Shown here one piece after another: positions 51,192 through 59,650 of a DNA stretch of 64,000 nt. Within the stretch, counting starts at the first letter, position 1; every line of letters starts with the position of its first letter. The notes beneath the pieces were generated by a model. The model worked only from the letters and a program-made list of their open reading frames with translations, searched no databases and was not told where the DNA came from. The DNA is from Streptomyces sp. ACA25 (lineage in GTDB: Bacteria; Actinomycetota; Actinomycetes; Streptomycetales; Streptomycetaceae). Position numbers and translations under genes: made by a program. The stretch is from NCBI RefSeq assembly GCF_028200735.1, contig NZ_JAQKPV010000002.1, positions 512,007-576,006 on the forward strand, read 5' to 3'.

Positions 51192-52828
51192 GGGCCGACG
51201 TCGTCTACCGCAACGCCGTCGTGCTGACCATGGATCCCGGACGCCCCCGTGCCACCGCGTTCGCGACCCTGGGCGACCGGCTGGTGGCGGTCGGCGGGGA
51301 CGAGGTCGCCGGTCTGGCCGCGGCCCGCACAGTCGACCTCGGCGGCCGGTGCGTGCTGCCCGGCTTCCACGACGCCCACAACCACATGGCCTGGTACGGC
51401 ATGAACCGGACCGAGCTCGATCTCGGCCCGGGCCGGGTGCGCGATGTCGGCGACGTCTACGCGCAAGTGGCCCGGGAGGCGGCCCGGCGGCGGCCCGGCG
51501 AGTGGATCATCGGTGCCGGGTACGACCAGAACCGGATGGCCGGCGGGCATCCCACCGCGGCCCGGCTGGACCGTGCGGCGCCGCACCACCCGGTGTGGCT
51601 CAAGCACACCAGCGGGCACATGTGCGTGGTCAACTCCCGGGTTCTCGACCTCTCCGGGGCCACCGCCGCCCCGGACCCGGCCGGGGGACGCATCGTGCGC
51701 GACGCCTCCGGCGCACCCACCGGTCTGCTCCAGGAACGCGCCCAGGAGCTGGTGCGCGGCCTGCTCTTCCCGTTCGCTGCCGGCCAACTGGTCCGCGCTC
51801 TCGGTGCCGCCGCCCGGGACTACGCCGCCGAGGGGATCACCTCGGTGCAGGAGGCAGGCATCGGCGGCGGCTGGATCGGGCACAGCGGCGTCGAAGTCGC
51901 CGCGTACCAGCAGGCCGGGGACGAGGACCTGCTGCTCCAGCGGGTCACCCTCATGGTGGCCTCCGATGTGCTGCACCCGCTCGACGCGCACCGTGACGAT
52001 CCGTACCGGTCCGGCATCGACCTGGGCATCCGCACCGGCTTCGGCGACGACCGGCTCCGGCTCGGCGCGGTCAAGGTGTTCTCCGACGGCTCCCTCCTCG
52101 GCCGCACGTCCGCGATGTGCTGCGACTTCGCCGACGACCCCGGCAACCGCGGCTTCCTGCAGGACGACGAGGACCGGCTCACCGAGACGATCATCGCCGC
52201 GCACCGGGCAGGCTGGCAGGTGGCCACGCACGCCATCGGCGACCGGGCCGTGGACGTGGTGCTGGCCGCATACGCCGAAGCGCAGCGGCGGCACCCCCGG
52301 TCCGACCCGCGGCACCGGATCGAGCACTGCGCGGTCACCTCTCCGGAGCAGGTCGAGCGCATCGTCCGGCTCGGGGTGATCCCGGTGCCGCAGGGTTCGC
52401 TGGTGCGGGAGGCCGGGGACGGCATGGCCGACGCCCTCGGGCCGGAGCGCACCGGCTGGTGCTACCGGGTGCGCAGCTTCACCGACCGCGGTGTGGAGGT
52501 CCCCGGCAGCTCCGACCGTCCGGTGGTCACCGGCGCCCCGCTGGCGAACGTGCACACCCTGGTGACCCGGCGCACCCTCGGCGGCCGGGTGCTGGCCCCG
52601 GAGGAACGCGTCGATGTGGAGACGGCCCTGCGCGGCTACACCTACGGATCGGCCCGCGCCGCGCACGCGGAACGGTCCCGGGGGATGCTCGGCGAGGGAT
52701 ATCTGGCGGACTTCACCGTGCTCGAACGGGACCCCACGCGGGTACCCCTCGACGACCTTCCGCACCTCACCGTCCTGGCGACCGTGGTGGGCGGCCGCGC
52801 CGTTCATGACCTCGGCATACTGACTTAG
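51188..52828 (+). CDS. YtcJ-like metal-dependent amidohydrolase
   Basis: 546 residues, GTG start. Amidohydrolase-3 family: LPGFHDAHNHM (metal-binding His-x-His near 60), VWLKHTSGHMCVVN, AVKVFSDGSLLGRTSAM, WQVATHAIGDRAVD, and HRIEHCAVTSPEQ; SSDRPVV supplies the last Asp. LGEGYLADFTVLERDP closes the outer beta-sandwich. Enzymes of this type hydrolyse amide or formyl bonds of small molecules. No signal peptide is seen. The stop TAG lies inside the TAGGGT box of the TetR gene. Confidence 0.9.
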   Translation: MRADVVYRNAVVLTMDPGRPRATAFATLGDRLVAVGGDEVAGLAAARTVDLGGRCVLPGFHDAHNHMAWYGMNRTELDLGPGRVRDVGDVYAQVAREAARRRPGEWIIGAGYDQNRMAGGHPTAARLDRAAPHHPVWLKHTSGHMCVVNSRVLDLSGATAAPDPAGGRIVRDASGAPTGLLQERAQELVRGLLFPFAAGQLVRALGAAARDYAAEGITSVQEAGIGGGWIGHSGVEVAAYQQAGDEDLLLQRVTLMVASDVLHPLDAHRDDPYRSGIDLGIRTGFGDDRLRLGAVKVFSDGSLLGRTSAMCCDFADDPGNRGFLQDDEDRLTETIIAAHRAGWQVATHAIGDRAVDVVLAAYAEAQRRHPRSDPRHRIEHCAVTSPEQVERIVRLGVIPVPQGSLVREAGDGMADALGPERTGWCYRVRSFTDRGVEVPGSSDRPVVTGAPLANVHTLVTRRTLGGRVLAPEERVDVETALRGYTYGSARAAHAERSRGMLGEGYLADFTVLERDPTRVPLDDLPHLTVLATVVGGRAVHDLGILT

Positions 52829-52831
52829 GGT
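52826..52831 (+). promoter_or_regulatory. -10 box TAGGGT of a leaderless tetR transcript, overlapping the upstream stop codon
   Basis: TAGGGT includes the TAG stop of the amidohydrolase gene and ends exactly 6 bases before the TetR ATG. It suggests a private leaderless promoter in addition to operon read-through. Confidence 0.45.
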
Positions 52832-52837
52832 GGGCTC

Positions 52838-53488
52838 ATGTCCTCGTACGCGCGTCTTCGGTCCAGCGCCCTGGAGCTGTTCGCCACCCGCGGCTTCCAG
52901 GCGACCGGCATCCGGGATCTCGCCGCCGGGGCGGGGGTCTCCCTGGCCACCATCTACCACTACATGGACCGCAAGGAAGATCTGCTGGTCCGGCTCATGC
53001 GGGAGTCGCTGGAGCGGCTGAACGCCGACGCCCGCACCGTCCTCGCCCAGGTCCACACGCCGGTCGAGAGGCTGGCCGCGCTGACCCTCATGCATGTGCT
53101 CGCGCACGGCCTGCGCCGGACCGAAACCGTCGTCGTGGACCGGGAATTGCGCTCTCTCGGTCCGGAGAACCGGGAGTCGGTGGTGTCGCTCCGGGACGAG
53201 TACGAGGAGATGTGGGGCCGCCAGCTCGTGGAGGGGGCGGCCTCGGACACCATGTCGGTGCCCGATGTCCGGGTCACCCGGCTCGCGCTGCTCGCGATGT
53301 GCACGGGGGTCGCCTACTGGTACTCCGACAAGGGGCAGCTGAGCCAGGAGCAGGTGGCGGCGCTGCACACCGACCTGGTGCTCGCCCAGACGGACGCCCG
53401 GCAGGACGGCCACCGGGTCCGTCTCGCGGACCTGAACCTTCCGCCGATCGCCTGGTTCCGTGACCTGGTCGTCCGGGAAGACGGCTGA
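52838..53488 (+). CDS. TetR-family regulator of the catabolic operon
   Basis: 216 residues. The N-terminal HTH (about 5-50) reads SALELFATRGFQATGIRDLAAGAGVSLATIYHYMDRKEDLLVRLM. The C-terminal helical ligand domain resembles fatty-acid/acyl-CoA type TetR proteins (TetR_C33/FadR-like by eye). It is the last gene of the cluster, 9 bases after the amidohydrolase. The likely operator is the 26-bp palindrome at 45837-45862; the inducer is probably a CoA ester or free acid of the pathway. Confidence 0.9.
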   Translation: MSSYARLRSSALELFATRGFQATGIRDLAAGAGVSLATIYHYMDRKEDLLVRLMRESLERLNADARTVLAQVHTPVERLAALTLMHVLAHGLRRTETVVVDRELRSLGPENRESVVSLRDEYEEMWGRQLVEGAASDTMSVPDVRVTRLALLAMCTGVAYWYSDKGQLSQEQVAALHTDLVLAQTDARQDGHRVRLADLNLPPIAWFRDLVVREDG

Positions 53489-53531
53489 GCCGGCACTTAG
53501 GCCGCTGAGCCTGCCCGCGCCCTCGGCGCAG

Positions 53532-53570
53532 CCGGCCCGGTGGTCGACGGCGACGGGACGGCCGGGCCGG
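53532..53570. terminator. Hairpin between convergent tetR and afsK genes
   Basis: CCGGCCCGG (53532-53540) pairs with CCGGGCCGG (53562-53570) across a 21-base loop. It lies in the 101-bp gap and may act in both directions. Confidence 0.45.
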
Positions 53571-53589
53571 TTCGCCCGGTGGCGCGCCG

Positions 53590-55899
53590 CTACTGGCGGG
53601 TGCCCCGGGCGGCGTCGAGTGCGTAGACGCAGCGGTCCTTGCTGCTGGCGAAGATCATGCCGTCGGCGGCAGCCGGGGTTCCGGTGATCGCTCCGCCTGT
53701 CTCCAGCTTCCAGCTGAGCCGGCCGCCGACGGCGCCCACCGTGTAGAGGCAGTGGTCCTCGGAGCCGAAGTGCACCCGGCCTCCGGTGACGACCGGGGAG
53801 CCCACGATGGTGTCCTGCGCACCGAACCGCCACCGCGGGGTGCCGCTGACCGCGTCCAGCGTGTACATGGCGCTGCCGCTCCCCAGATGCACCAGACCGT
53901 CGGCCACCACGACCGGCTCGGCGGACTGCCGGGCCTCGGTGGCGATCCGCCACCGGTGGTCCCCGGTGCCCGGGTCGAGGGCGTAGACGGTGCCGAGATA
54001 GTCGGCGAAGAAGAGGCCCGCGGGGCCGCCTGCGCGCCCCACGGCGTAGGTCGGCGGGCAGAGCACGGCCGCCGGGGCGTCGAAGCGCCAGCGCTCCGCG
54101 CCGGTGCGCAGGTCCAGGGCGAGCACCCGGGAACCGGCACTCACGTACACCACGCCGTTCTGCGCGGGCAGCACGCGCACGGGCACCCCGCCGGTCGTCG
54201 CGGCGTCACCCACCGTATGGCGCCACTGCTCGGCACCGGTGCGCGCCTCCAGGGCGTACAGCTCGCCGTCCCCCCAGGTGTAGACGGTGCCGTCGTGGAT
54301 GACGGGGCCGGTGTCGGGCGCCTCGAAGTCGGTCTGGGCGCCGGACAGCTCCCACAGCTGCTCGCCGTTGCCTGCCTCCCACGCCTGCACCCCGCCTCCC
54401 CGGCTTCCGGTGACGACGGTGCCGCGCTCCGCCCGCAGCGAGTAGATCCAGGAGTCGGTGGCCAGCCGCCAGCGGTCCGATCCGTCGGTGGAGTCCAGCG
54501 CGTAGAGGCTCGGGCCGTCGGAGGCGAGCACCCGCCCACCGCTCACCGCCATCGACCAGGCAACCTCCCGCGTCTTGAACTGCCGCCGCCCGCTGACCAC
54601 GTCGAGGACGTGTACTTCGAACGAGGTGACGTACAGCAGACCGTCACGGACCACCGGGGTGCCCCACAGGTCGTTCGCCATCCGGAACCGCCACGGCCGC
54701 CAGCGGGACGGAGCGGCGGGCGTCGCCACGCACGGGACGACGGCACCGCCGGGCGGGCGCGACCAGCTCGGCGTCGCGGGAGGGTCCGGCGACTCGCCGC
54801 GGGACAGGACGGGACCGGCCGGCTCCCCGGCACCGATCAGCCGCACCGTGCCGTCCCGATCGTCCGGCGGAGGCGCGGTCAGCGGCGCACCCGGCGCGGA
54901 ACGGACACCGGTCAGCGCCGCGCGCTCCGGGTGCTGCACCGGCGAGGCGGGCGGGGGAGGCGGCGGGGACGCGGAATCCGGGGCGGGCGGGGCGGGATAC
55001 CTCGACCGGCCTCCCCGGCGGCGCTCGATCAGGGCGACGGCCCCTGGCGGCAGCCAGGCGGAGGCCGTCCCGCTGTCGTCCCCCGAGGCGAACAGGTGCG
55101 GAGCGAGCAGGGCCTGCAGATCGGCCGGTGACGGCCGGTCCTCCGGTGACGGCCGCATGCAGGCGTCGATGAGCGAACGCAGCTCGTCAGGCAGGCCCTC
55201 CAGGTCCGGGCCGTCGCGCAGCAGCATGAAAACGGTCTCCACCGGATTCGCCCCGTGGAAGGGCGCGTGCCCGGTGGCGGCGTAGACCAGCGTGGAGGCG
55301 AGCGAGAAGATGTCGCTGGCCCCGGTGACCCCGCGGGAGTCCCTGGCCTGCTCGGGCGACATGTAGGCCGGGGTTCCCACGGCGACGTTGGTCATGGTGA
55401 GCCGGGTGTTGGACACCCCGGAGGCGATACCGAAGTCGATGACGCGCGGGCCGTCCTCGACCACCAGCACGTTCGACGGCTTCAGGTCGCGGTGCACCAG
55501 ACCGGCACCGTGAATGGACTGCAGGGCTTCCGCGATGCCGGCCGCCAGCCAGCGCACGGCCTGCGGCGGCACCGGGCCGCACTCGCTGACGATCTCCTCC
55601 AGGGAGGGGGCGGGCACATAGGCGGTCGCGAGCCACGGCACGGCGGCGCGCGGGTCGGCGTCGACGACCGCGGCGGTGTAGAAGCCGCTGACCGCCCGCG
55701 CGGCCTCCACCTCACGGGTGAACCGGACCCGGAACAGCTGATCCTCGGCCAGCTCGGTGCGCACGGTCTTGATCGCCACGCGGCGGCCGGAGGCCGAACG
55801 GGCCAGGTAGACCAGCCCCATGCCTCCGGAGCCGAGCCGGCCGAGCACCTCGAACGGCCCGATCCGTCGCGGATCGTGCTGCGTCAGCTGCTCCACCAC
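53590..55899 (-). CDS. afsK: AfsK-type serine/threonine kinase with PQQ-repeat beta-propeller
   Basis: 769 residues. The kinase domain (about 12-270) has GRLGSGGMGLVYLA, VAIK, HRDLKPSN, DFG and GTPAYMSPEQ. A Pro-rich linker (about 290-375) precedes a C-terminal series of PQQ-like blades (about 385-765), for example TGAEQWRHTVGD and TGDHRWRIATEA. No TM helix is visible, matching AfsK, which associates loosely with the membrane. AfsK phosphorylates AfsR in response to S-adenosylmethionine. The start MVEQLTQHDPRRIGPFEV matches remembered AfsK sequences and has GGGGAGG about 10 bases upstream, so 55899 is preferred to 55911. Confidence 0.9.
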   Translation of the reverse strand: MVEQLTQHDPRRIGPFEVLGRLGSGGMGLVYLARSASGRRVAIKTVRTELAEDQLFRVRFTREVEAARAVSGFYTAAVVDADPRAAVPWLATAYVPAPSLEEIVSECGPVPPQAVRWLAAGIAEALQSIHGAGLVHRDLKPSNVLVVEDGPRVIDFGIASGVSNTRLTMTNVAVGTPAYMSPEQARDSRGVTGASDIFSLASTLVYAATGHAPFHGANPVETVFMLLRDGPDLEGLPDELRSLIDACMRPSPEDRPSPADLQALLAPHLFASGDDSGTASAWLPPGAVALIERRRGGRSRYPAPPAPDSASPPPPPPASPVQHPERAALTGVRSAPGAPLTAPPPDDRDGTVRLIGAGEPAGPVLSRGESPDPPATPSWSRPPGGAVVPCVATPAAPSRWRPWRFRMANDLWGTPVVRDGLLYVTSFEVHVLDVVSGRRQFKTREVAWSMAVSGGRVLASDGPSLYALDSTDGSDRWRLATDSWIYSLRAERGTVVTGSRGGGVQAWEAGNGEQLWELSGAQTDFEAPDTGPVIHDGTVYTWGDGELYALEARTGAEQWRHTVGDAATTGGVPVRVLPAQNGVVYVSAGSRVLALDLRTGAERWRFDAPAAVLCPPTYAVGRAGGPAGLFFADYLGTVYALDPGTGDHRWRIATEARQSAEPVVVADGLVHLGSGSAMYTLDAVSGTPRWRFGAQDTIVGSPVVTGGRVHFGSEDHCLYTVGAVGGRLSWKLETGGAITGTPAAADGMIFASSKDRCVYALDAARGTRQ

Positions 55900-56160
55900 G
55901 TGTTCTGCCACCTCCCCGTCAGGGTGCTCCGCATGCCACCCCCGTGCAGCATCTCATTGCCGACGGGCCCCTGCGGTCCTCGAGGGCCGATTCTTCCTGG
56001 CAGGGGCGACAGTTGCGAATCCAGGGGCACCGGAAGCGGCGTGTCGCAGCAGACGCGCGCCCGCGCGGGCATCCTCACCCGGACGGCGGCGGGCGCCGGG
56101 TGTTCACCTCGCCGACGCCGGGTGCCACCGCCTTACGGACGTGTCCCGGGGCCGTCGGAG

Positions 56161-56175
56161 CGGGGGTCACCCCCG
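56161..56175. promoter_or_regulatory. 15-bp odd palindrome in the afsK/tetR divergent region
   Basis: CGGGGGT-C-ACCCCCG is perfectly symmetric. It lies 50 bases before the divergent TetR gene in the 326-bp spacer 55900-56225, which shows no other gene. GATAAG (about 56212) may be the tetR -10 box. The palindrome could be the TetR operator. Confidence 0.4.
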
Positions 56176-56225
56176 TTCGGATGCGGACAAATCGCGCGGT
56201 GATCATCGGTCGATAAGCTGACGGC

Positions 56226-56873
56226 ATGACAGGACATGTGACGACTGTCGACGGCCGGGTGGCCGGCCGTCGAGGTCAGGCAACGCGGCAGAAGCTGCTC
56301 GACTGCCTAGGGAAAATGCTCGGCTCGTCCCCCTACCGCGAGGTCAAGGTCATCGACATCGCCCGCAAGGCGGGCACCTCACCGGCGACCTTCTACCAGT
56401 ACTTCCCCGACGTGGAAGCCGCTGTTCTGGAGATCGCGGAGGATGCCGTCACGGAGAGCGCCGAGCTCTCCGAGCTGGTCGCCGGACGCTCCTGGGCCGG
56501 GCGGGCAGGGCGGCAGACCGCGGAGGAGCTCGTCGACGGCTTCCTCAGCTTCTGGCGCAAGCACGACGCGATCCTGCGGGTCATCGACCTCGGCGCGGCG
56601 GAGGGGGACCGGCGGTTCGTCAAACTGCGGTCGAAAATCCAGGGCGCCGTGGCCAAACCGCTGACGGAGTCGGTGGACGACCTGCGGAACCGGGGGCGGG
56701 TGGACAAGGACACCAGCCCGGCGGCGGTGGCCGGCACCGTGACCGCCATGCTCTCCGGGGTGGCCGCGCAGCCCAAGACCCTGCAGATGCTCGGCGCCAA
56801 GCAAACCGACCTCAAGACCACCCTGGCGCTGTTCGTCCACCTCGGCGTCACCGGCAGGAAGCCCGCGAAGTGA
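56226..56873 (+). CDS. TetR-family regulator divergent from afsK
   Basis: 215 residues. The HTH (about 17-63) reads QATRQKLLDCLGKMLGSSPYREVKVIDIARKAGTSPATFYQYFPDVEAAVLE. The remaining helical domain is the ligand/dimer region (AEELVDGFLSFWRKHDAILRVIDLGAAEG). A TetR gene beside afsK is also found in S. coelicolor as I recall, so linkage may be conserved. No ribosome site precedes the ATG. Confidence 0.88.
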   Translation: MTGHVTTVDGRVAGRRGQATRQKLLDCLGKMLGSSPYREVKVIDIARKAGTSPATFYQYFPDVEAAVLEIAEDAVTESAELSELVAGRSWAGRAGRQTAEELVDGFLSFWRKHDAILRVIDLGAAEGDRRFVKLRSKIQGAVAKPLTESVDDLRNRGRVDKDTSPAAVAGTVTAMLSGVAAQPKTLQMLGAKQTDLKTTLALFVHLGVTGRKPAK

Positions 56874-57062
56874 CGGGCCGGGCGGCCGCCACCCGGCTCC
56901 TGTCACCGGAGTGCGGCCCGCCCGGTGCCCCACCTGTCCGTTCCGCTGACCTCGCCCGGCCGGCGCCCCGGCGCCGGGGCCCGCAGCCCGGCCCCGGTAC
57001 AGCCGGCTTCCTGGGCCCCTCACCGCACCCGGACCGAACGGTGCGATCGTCGCCGCAGCTCC

Positions 57063-57100
57063 GCATGGGCCCGCTCCCCCACCGGGGAGCGGGCCCATGC
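57063..57100 (+). terminator. Near-ideal 17-bp hairpin directly before the monooxygenase gene
   Basis: 57063-57079 pairs perfectly with 57084-57100, loop CACC. Its 3' arm touches the -10 box of the next gene, so the monooxygenase start must lie beyond it. Confidence 0.7.
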
Positions 57101-57101
57101 G

Positions 57102-57116
57102 TATGCTCATGAGCAT
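57102..57116 (+). promoter_or_regulatory. TATGCT -10 box embedded in a 14-bp palindrome
   Basis: TATGCT (57102-57107) lies 7 bases before the ATG at 57115. ATGCTCATGAGCAT (57103-57116) is perfectly symmetric and covers -10 box, start site and start codon, a layout suited to autoregulation. Confidence 0.45.
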
Positions 57117-58332
57117 GCCCATTTCCGACACGCCCGCCCCCGTCCACGTCATCGGAGCAGGGCCCGGTGGGCTCGCCACCGCGGCCGCCCTGACCGAGCG
57201 GGGTGTCCGCACGATCGTCGTGGAGAAGGGCAGCGGGGCCGGCGCCGCCTGGCGCGACCGCTACGACCGGCTCCGCCTGCACACCACCCGCCGATGGTCG
57301 GCACTGCCCGGGCTGCCCATCCCCCGCTCCGCGGGCCGCTGGGTGAGCCGGGACGACTACGTCCACTACCTGCGGAGCTACGCCAGGTACTACCGGATCG
57401 AGCTGGCCACCGGAGTGGAGGTGTCCCGCATCGAAGCTGCCGGGGGGACGGGCCGCTGGCTGCTGCGGGCGAACGGAGGCCGGGAGCTGCGGGCCTCGGC
57501 CGTGGTGGTGGCCACCGGCTACAGCCACACCCCGCACCTGCCGGACTGGCCCGGCCGGGAGACCTGGACCGGCGAGCTGCTGCACGCCCGGGACTACCGC
57601 AACGCCGGCCCTTTCGCCGGGAAGGACGTGCTCGTCGTCGGCGCCGGCAACACCGGTGCCGAGATCGCCGCCGAGCTGGCCGCCGAGGGCGCGGGCCGGG
57701 TGCGGCTGGCGGTCCGCACACCGCCGCACATCGTGCGCCGCTCCACGCTCGGCTGGCCCGCGCAGGCCACCGGGATTCTCTGCCGACGGCTGCCCGTCCG
57801 GGTGGTGGACCGGGCAGCCCGCCCACTGGCCCGCCTGCTCCCCGACCTGACGGACCGCGGGCTTCCCCGGCCGGACACCGGCCTCTACTCGCGGGCACGG
57901 GAGGGCGCCATCCCGGTGCAGGACACCGGCCTGGTACGGGCCGTGCGGCGCGGGCTCGTCGAACCGGTGCACGCGGTGGAGGCCTTCGACGGCGACAAGG
58001 TACTCCTCGCCGGTGGGGAGACCCTCAGCCCCGAGGTGGTGATCGCCGCCACGGGCTACCGGCGCGGACTGGAGCCGCTGGTCGGGCACCTGGGAGTGCT
58101 GGACGGCCGGGGTCTGCCGCTGGTGCACGGCGGGGACACCCATCCGGCCGCCCCCGCGCTGCACTTCACCGGCTACACCAACCCCCTCAGCGGGATGCTG
58201 CGCGAACTCGGCCGGGACGCCGCGAGGATCGCCGAGGAGATCCGCCGGACGGCCGGCCACGGCCCCGCCACCACGGCGTCCGGGGAGGCCGACGGCGGCG
58301 CGCAGCCCGGCAAGGACCTCCCGGTCGCGTGA
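57115..58332 (+). CDS. Flavin-containing monooxygenase (NAD(P)/FAD-dependent)
   Basis: 405 residues. An N-terminal FAD Rossmann motif VHVIGAGPGGLATAAALTERG (about 8-28) is followed by RDRYDRLRLHTTRRWSALPG and the FMO-like ATGYSHTPHLPDW. The second nucleotide motif, VLVVGAGNTGAEIAAELA (about 170), binds NADPH. ATGYRRGL lies near 310. The protein resembles small-molecule FMOs of the YUCCA/CzcO type; the substrate is unknown. The ATG at 57115 is used; upstream in-frame codons fall inside the terminator hairpin and the -10 box. Confidence 0.88.
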   Translation: MPISDTPAPVHVIGAGPGGLATAAALTERGVRTIVVEKGSGAGAAWRDRYDRLRLHTTRRWSALPGLPIPRSAGRWVSRDDYVHYLRSYARYYRIELATGVEVSRIEAAGGTGRWLLRANGGRELRASAVVVATGYSHTPHLPDWPGRETWTGELLHARDYRNAGPFAGKDVLVVGAGNTGAEIAAELAAEGAGRVRLAVRTPPHIVRRSTLGWPAQATGILCRRLPVRVVDRAARPLARLLPDLTDRGLPRPDTGLYSRAREGAIPVQDTGLVRAVRRGLVEPVHAVEAFDGDKVLLAGGETLSPEVVIAATGYRRGLEPLVGHLGVLDGRGLPLVHGGDTHPAAPALHFTGYTNPLSGMLRELGRDAARIAEEIRRTAGHGPATTASGEADGGAQPGKDLPVA

Positions 58333-58376
58333 CACCGCGCCGCCGGGCGGGCGGGGACTCCCGCGGGCTCCGGTGA

Positions 58377-58826
58377 TCAGAAAACGGCCGGGGACGGATG
58401 CCGGCTCCGCCGGCCACCGCCCGCCGGCCAGTCGATCTCGCACCACACCCGTTTGCCGGACCCTTCCCGGTGCCAGCCCCAGCGGTCGGCGAGCAGCTCC
58501 ACGAGCTCGAGCCCGCGTCCGCCCGTGTCGTCACCGCCCGCGGAGCGTCGTTGCGGCGGCCGGCTGCTGCCGTCGACCACCTCCAGCCGCATCGTCCCGG
58601 CGGCTCCCGGCTCGGGCAGCCCCAGCCCCAGGCGCAGCACGGCCGGGCGCCCGGTGTGCACCACCGCGTTGGTCACCAGCTCGGAGACGAGCAGCACCAG
58701 GGTCTCGGCCCGGCGTCCGTCCGGCACGGGAAACACCGCGTCGAGCTGCGCCCTCACCCACTTCCGGGCCCTGCCGACCTCGATGGGCTCCGGCCCGACC
58801 TCCAACTGTGTGTGCAGCAACTGCAC
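58377..58826 (-). CDS. RsbW-like HATPase anti-sigma factor
   Basis: 149 residues of the small GHKL kinase type. The N-box reads VLLVSELVTNAVVHTG (about 47-62). VVDGSSRPPQRR and TGGRGLELVELLADRWGW give the G1 and G2 regions. C-terminal KRVWCEIDW is typical of Streptomyces RsbW-like proteins. They phosphorylate STAS antagonists or bind sigma factors. A STAS gene lies 217 bases upstream on the same strand, a probable partner. Confidence 0.9.
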   Translation of the reverse strand: MQLLHTQLEVGPEPIEVGRARKWVRAQLDAVFPVPDGRRAETLVLLVSELVTNAVVHTGRPAVLRLGLGLPEPGAAGTMRLEVVDGSSRPPQRRSAGGDDTGGRGLELVELLADRWGWHREGSGKRVWCEIDWPAGGGRRSRHPSPAVF

Positions 58827-59043
58827 CGTTCACACCATCCGAACCGGCGGAAACTTCGCCTCTCACCAGGGCTCGCCCGGGTACGACACCGCTGTCCCGC
58901 GGTGCGGCCAGCATGGACGACCCGGAAGCCGGGCAACAAGCACTTCAGGCATATTCCGGCGCAAAGGAGTACGCGTGCTGCCGCTGTACGAGAGCCGGCA
59001 CGCTCAGTCGAACACCCGGCATCCCGGGCGGGCCGGACGGCGG

Positions 59044-59448
59044 TCAAGCAGGCAGCGGCTGGGCCGCGGTGTCCACCGCGGCCTCCACGTCGGGGAAGCA
59101 GTCGAAGAGCCGGCGCACCCCGAGCGCGGCCAGCACCCGGTTGACGTGCGAGCCGTCCTCGGCTCCCTGCGCGGGGAGGATGAGACGCAGCTGCCCGGCG
59201 CAGGAGCGCATCAGCCGCCGCGCCGCGATCAGCACCCCGACCCCGCTGGAGTCGCAGAACATCACGTCCGAAAGGTCGAGGACCAGGTTCCGGTCCCCGT
59301 CGGCCACCGCGGCGTGGACGCGCTGGCGCACCGATGGCGAGGTGACCAGGTCGAGCTCTCCGCTGACCCGCAGCACCGCCCATTCACCCCGGTGCTCCGC
59401 CAGAACTTTCAACGACACGTAAGCGCAGCCCCTTACCCTCTCGGTCAT
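59044..59448 (-). CDS. STAS-domain anti-sigma factor antagonist (RsbV-like)
   Basis: 134 residues, one STAS domain. WAVLRVSGELDLVTSPSVRQRV and LVLDLSDVMFCDSSGVGVLIAARR are diagnostic; the Ser of CDSSG (about 77) is the expected phosphorylation site. An alternative GTG start at 59418 with AAGGGG upstream would remove 10 residues. In the partner-switch model this protein is phosphorylated by an RsbW-type kinase (58377-58826) and dephosphorylated by a SpoIIE phosphatase such as that at 6.4-9.2 kb, though that link is speculative. Confidence 0.9.
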   Translation of the reverse strand: MTERVRGCAYVSLKVLAEHRGEWAVLRVSGELDLVTSPSVRQRVHAAVADGDRNLVLDLSDVMFCDSSGVGVLIAARRLMRSCAGQLRLILPAQGAEDGSHVNRVLAALGVRRLFDCFPDVEAAVDTAAQPLPA

Positions 59449-59638
59449 ACCGGACCGGCACGGCCCACCGACTCCACTCTATGCCGGGCCCTCCTTCCGG
59501 CCCTCCTCCCGGCCTGCCCACTTTCCGGCCCGGCACGCCTGCCCCGGCCGTCCCGTGCACCCTGTGGCACGCGGACCGGGAGCTGCGCGAAGGCCGGGAA
59601 GCACCCCGGGAACGCCCCTCCGGGACCCCGCGGCGCAC

Positions 59639-59644
59639 TACATT
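59639..59644 (+). promoter_or_regulatory. -10 box TACATT of a probable leaderless sigma gene
   Basis: TACATT ends 6 bases before the ATG at 59651; there is no ribosome-binding site. It lies in the 202-bp divergent spacer shared with the STAS gene. Confidence 0.4.
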
Positions 59645-59650
59645 TGGCTC

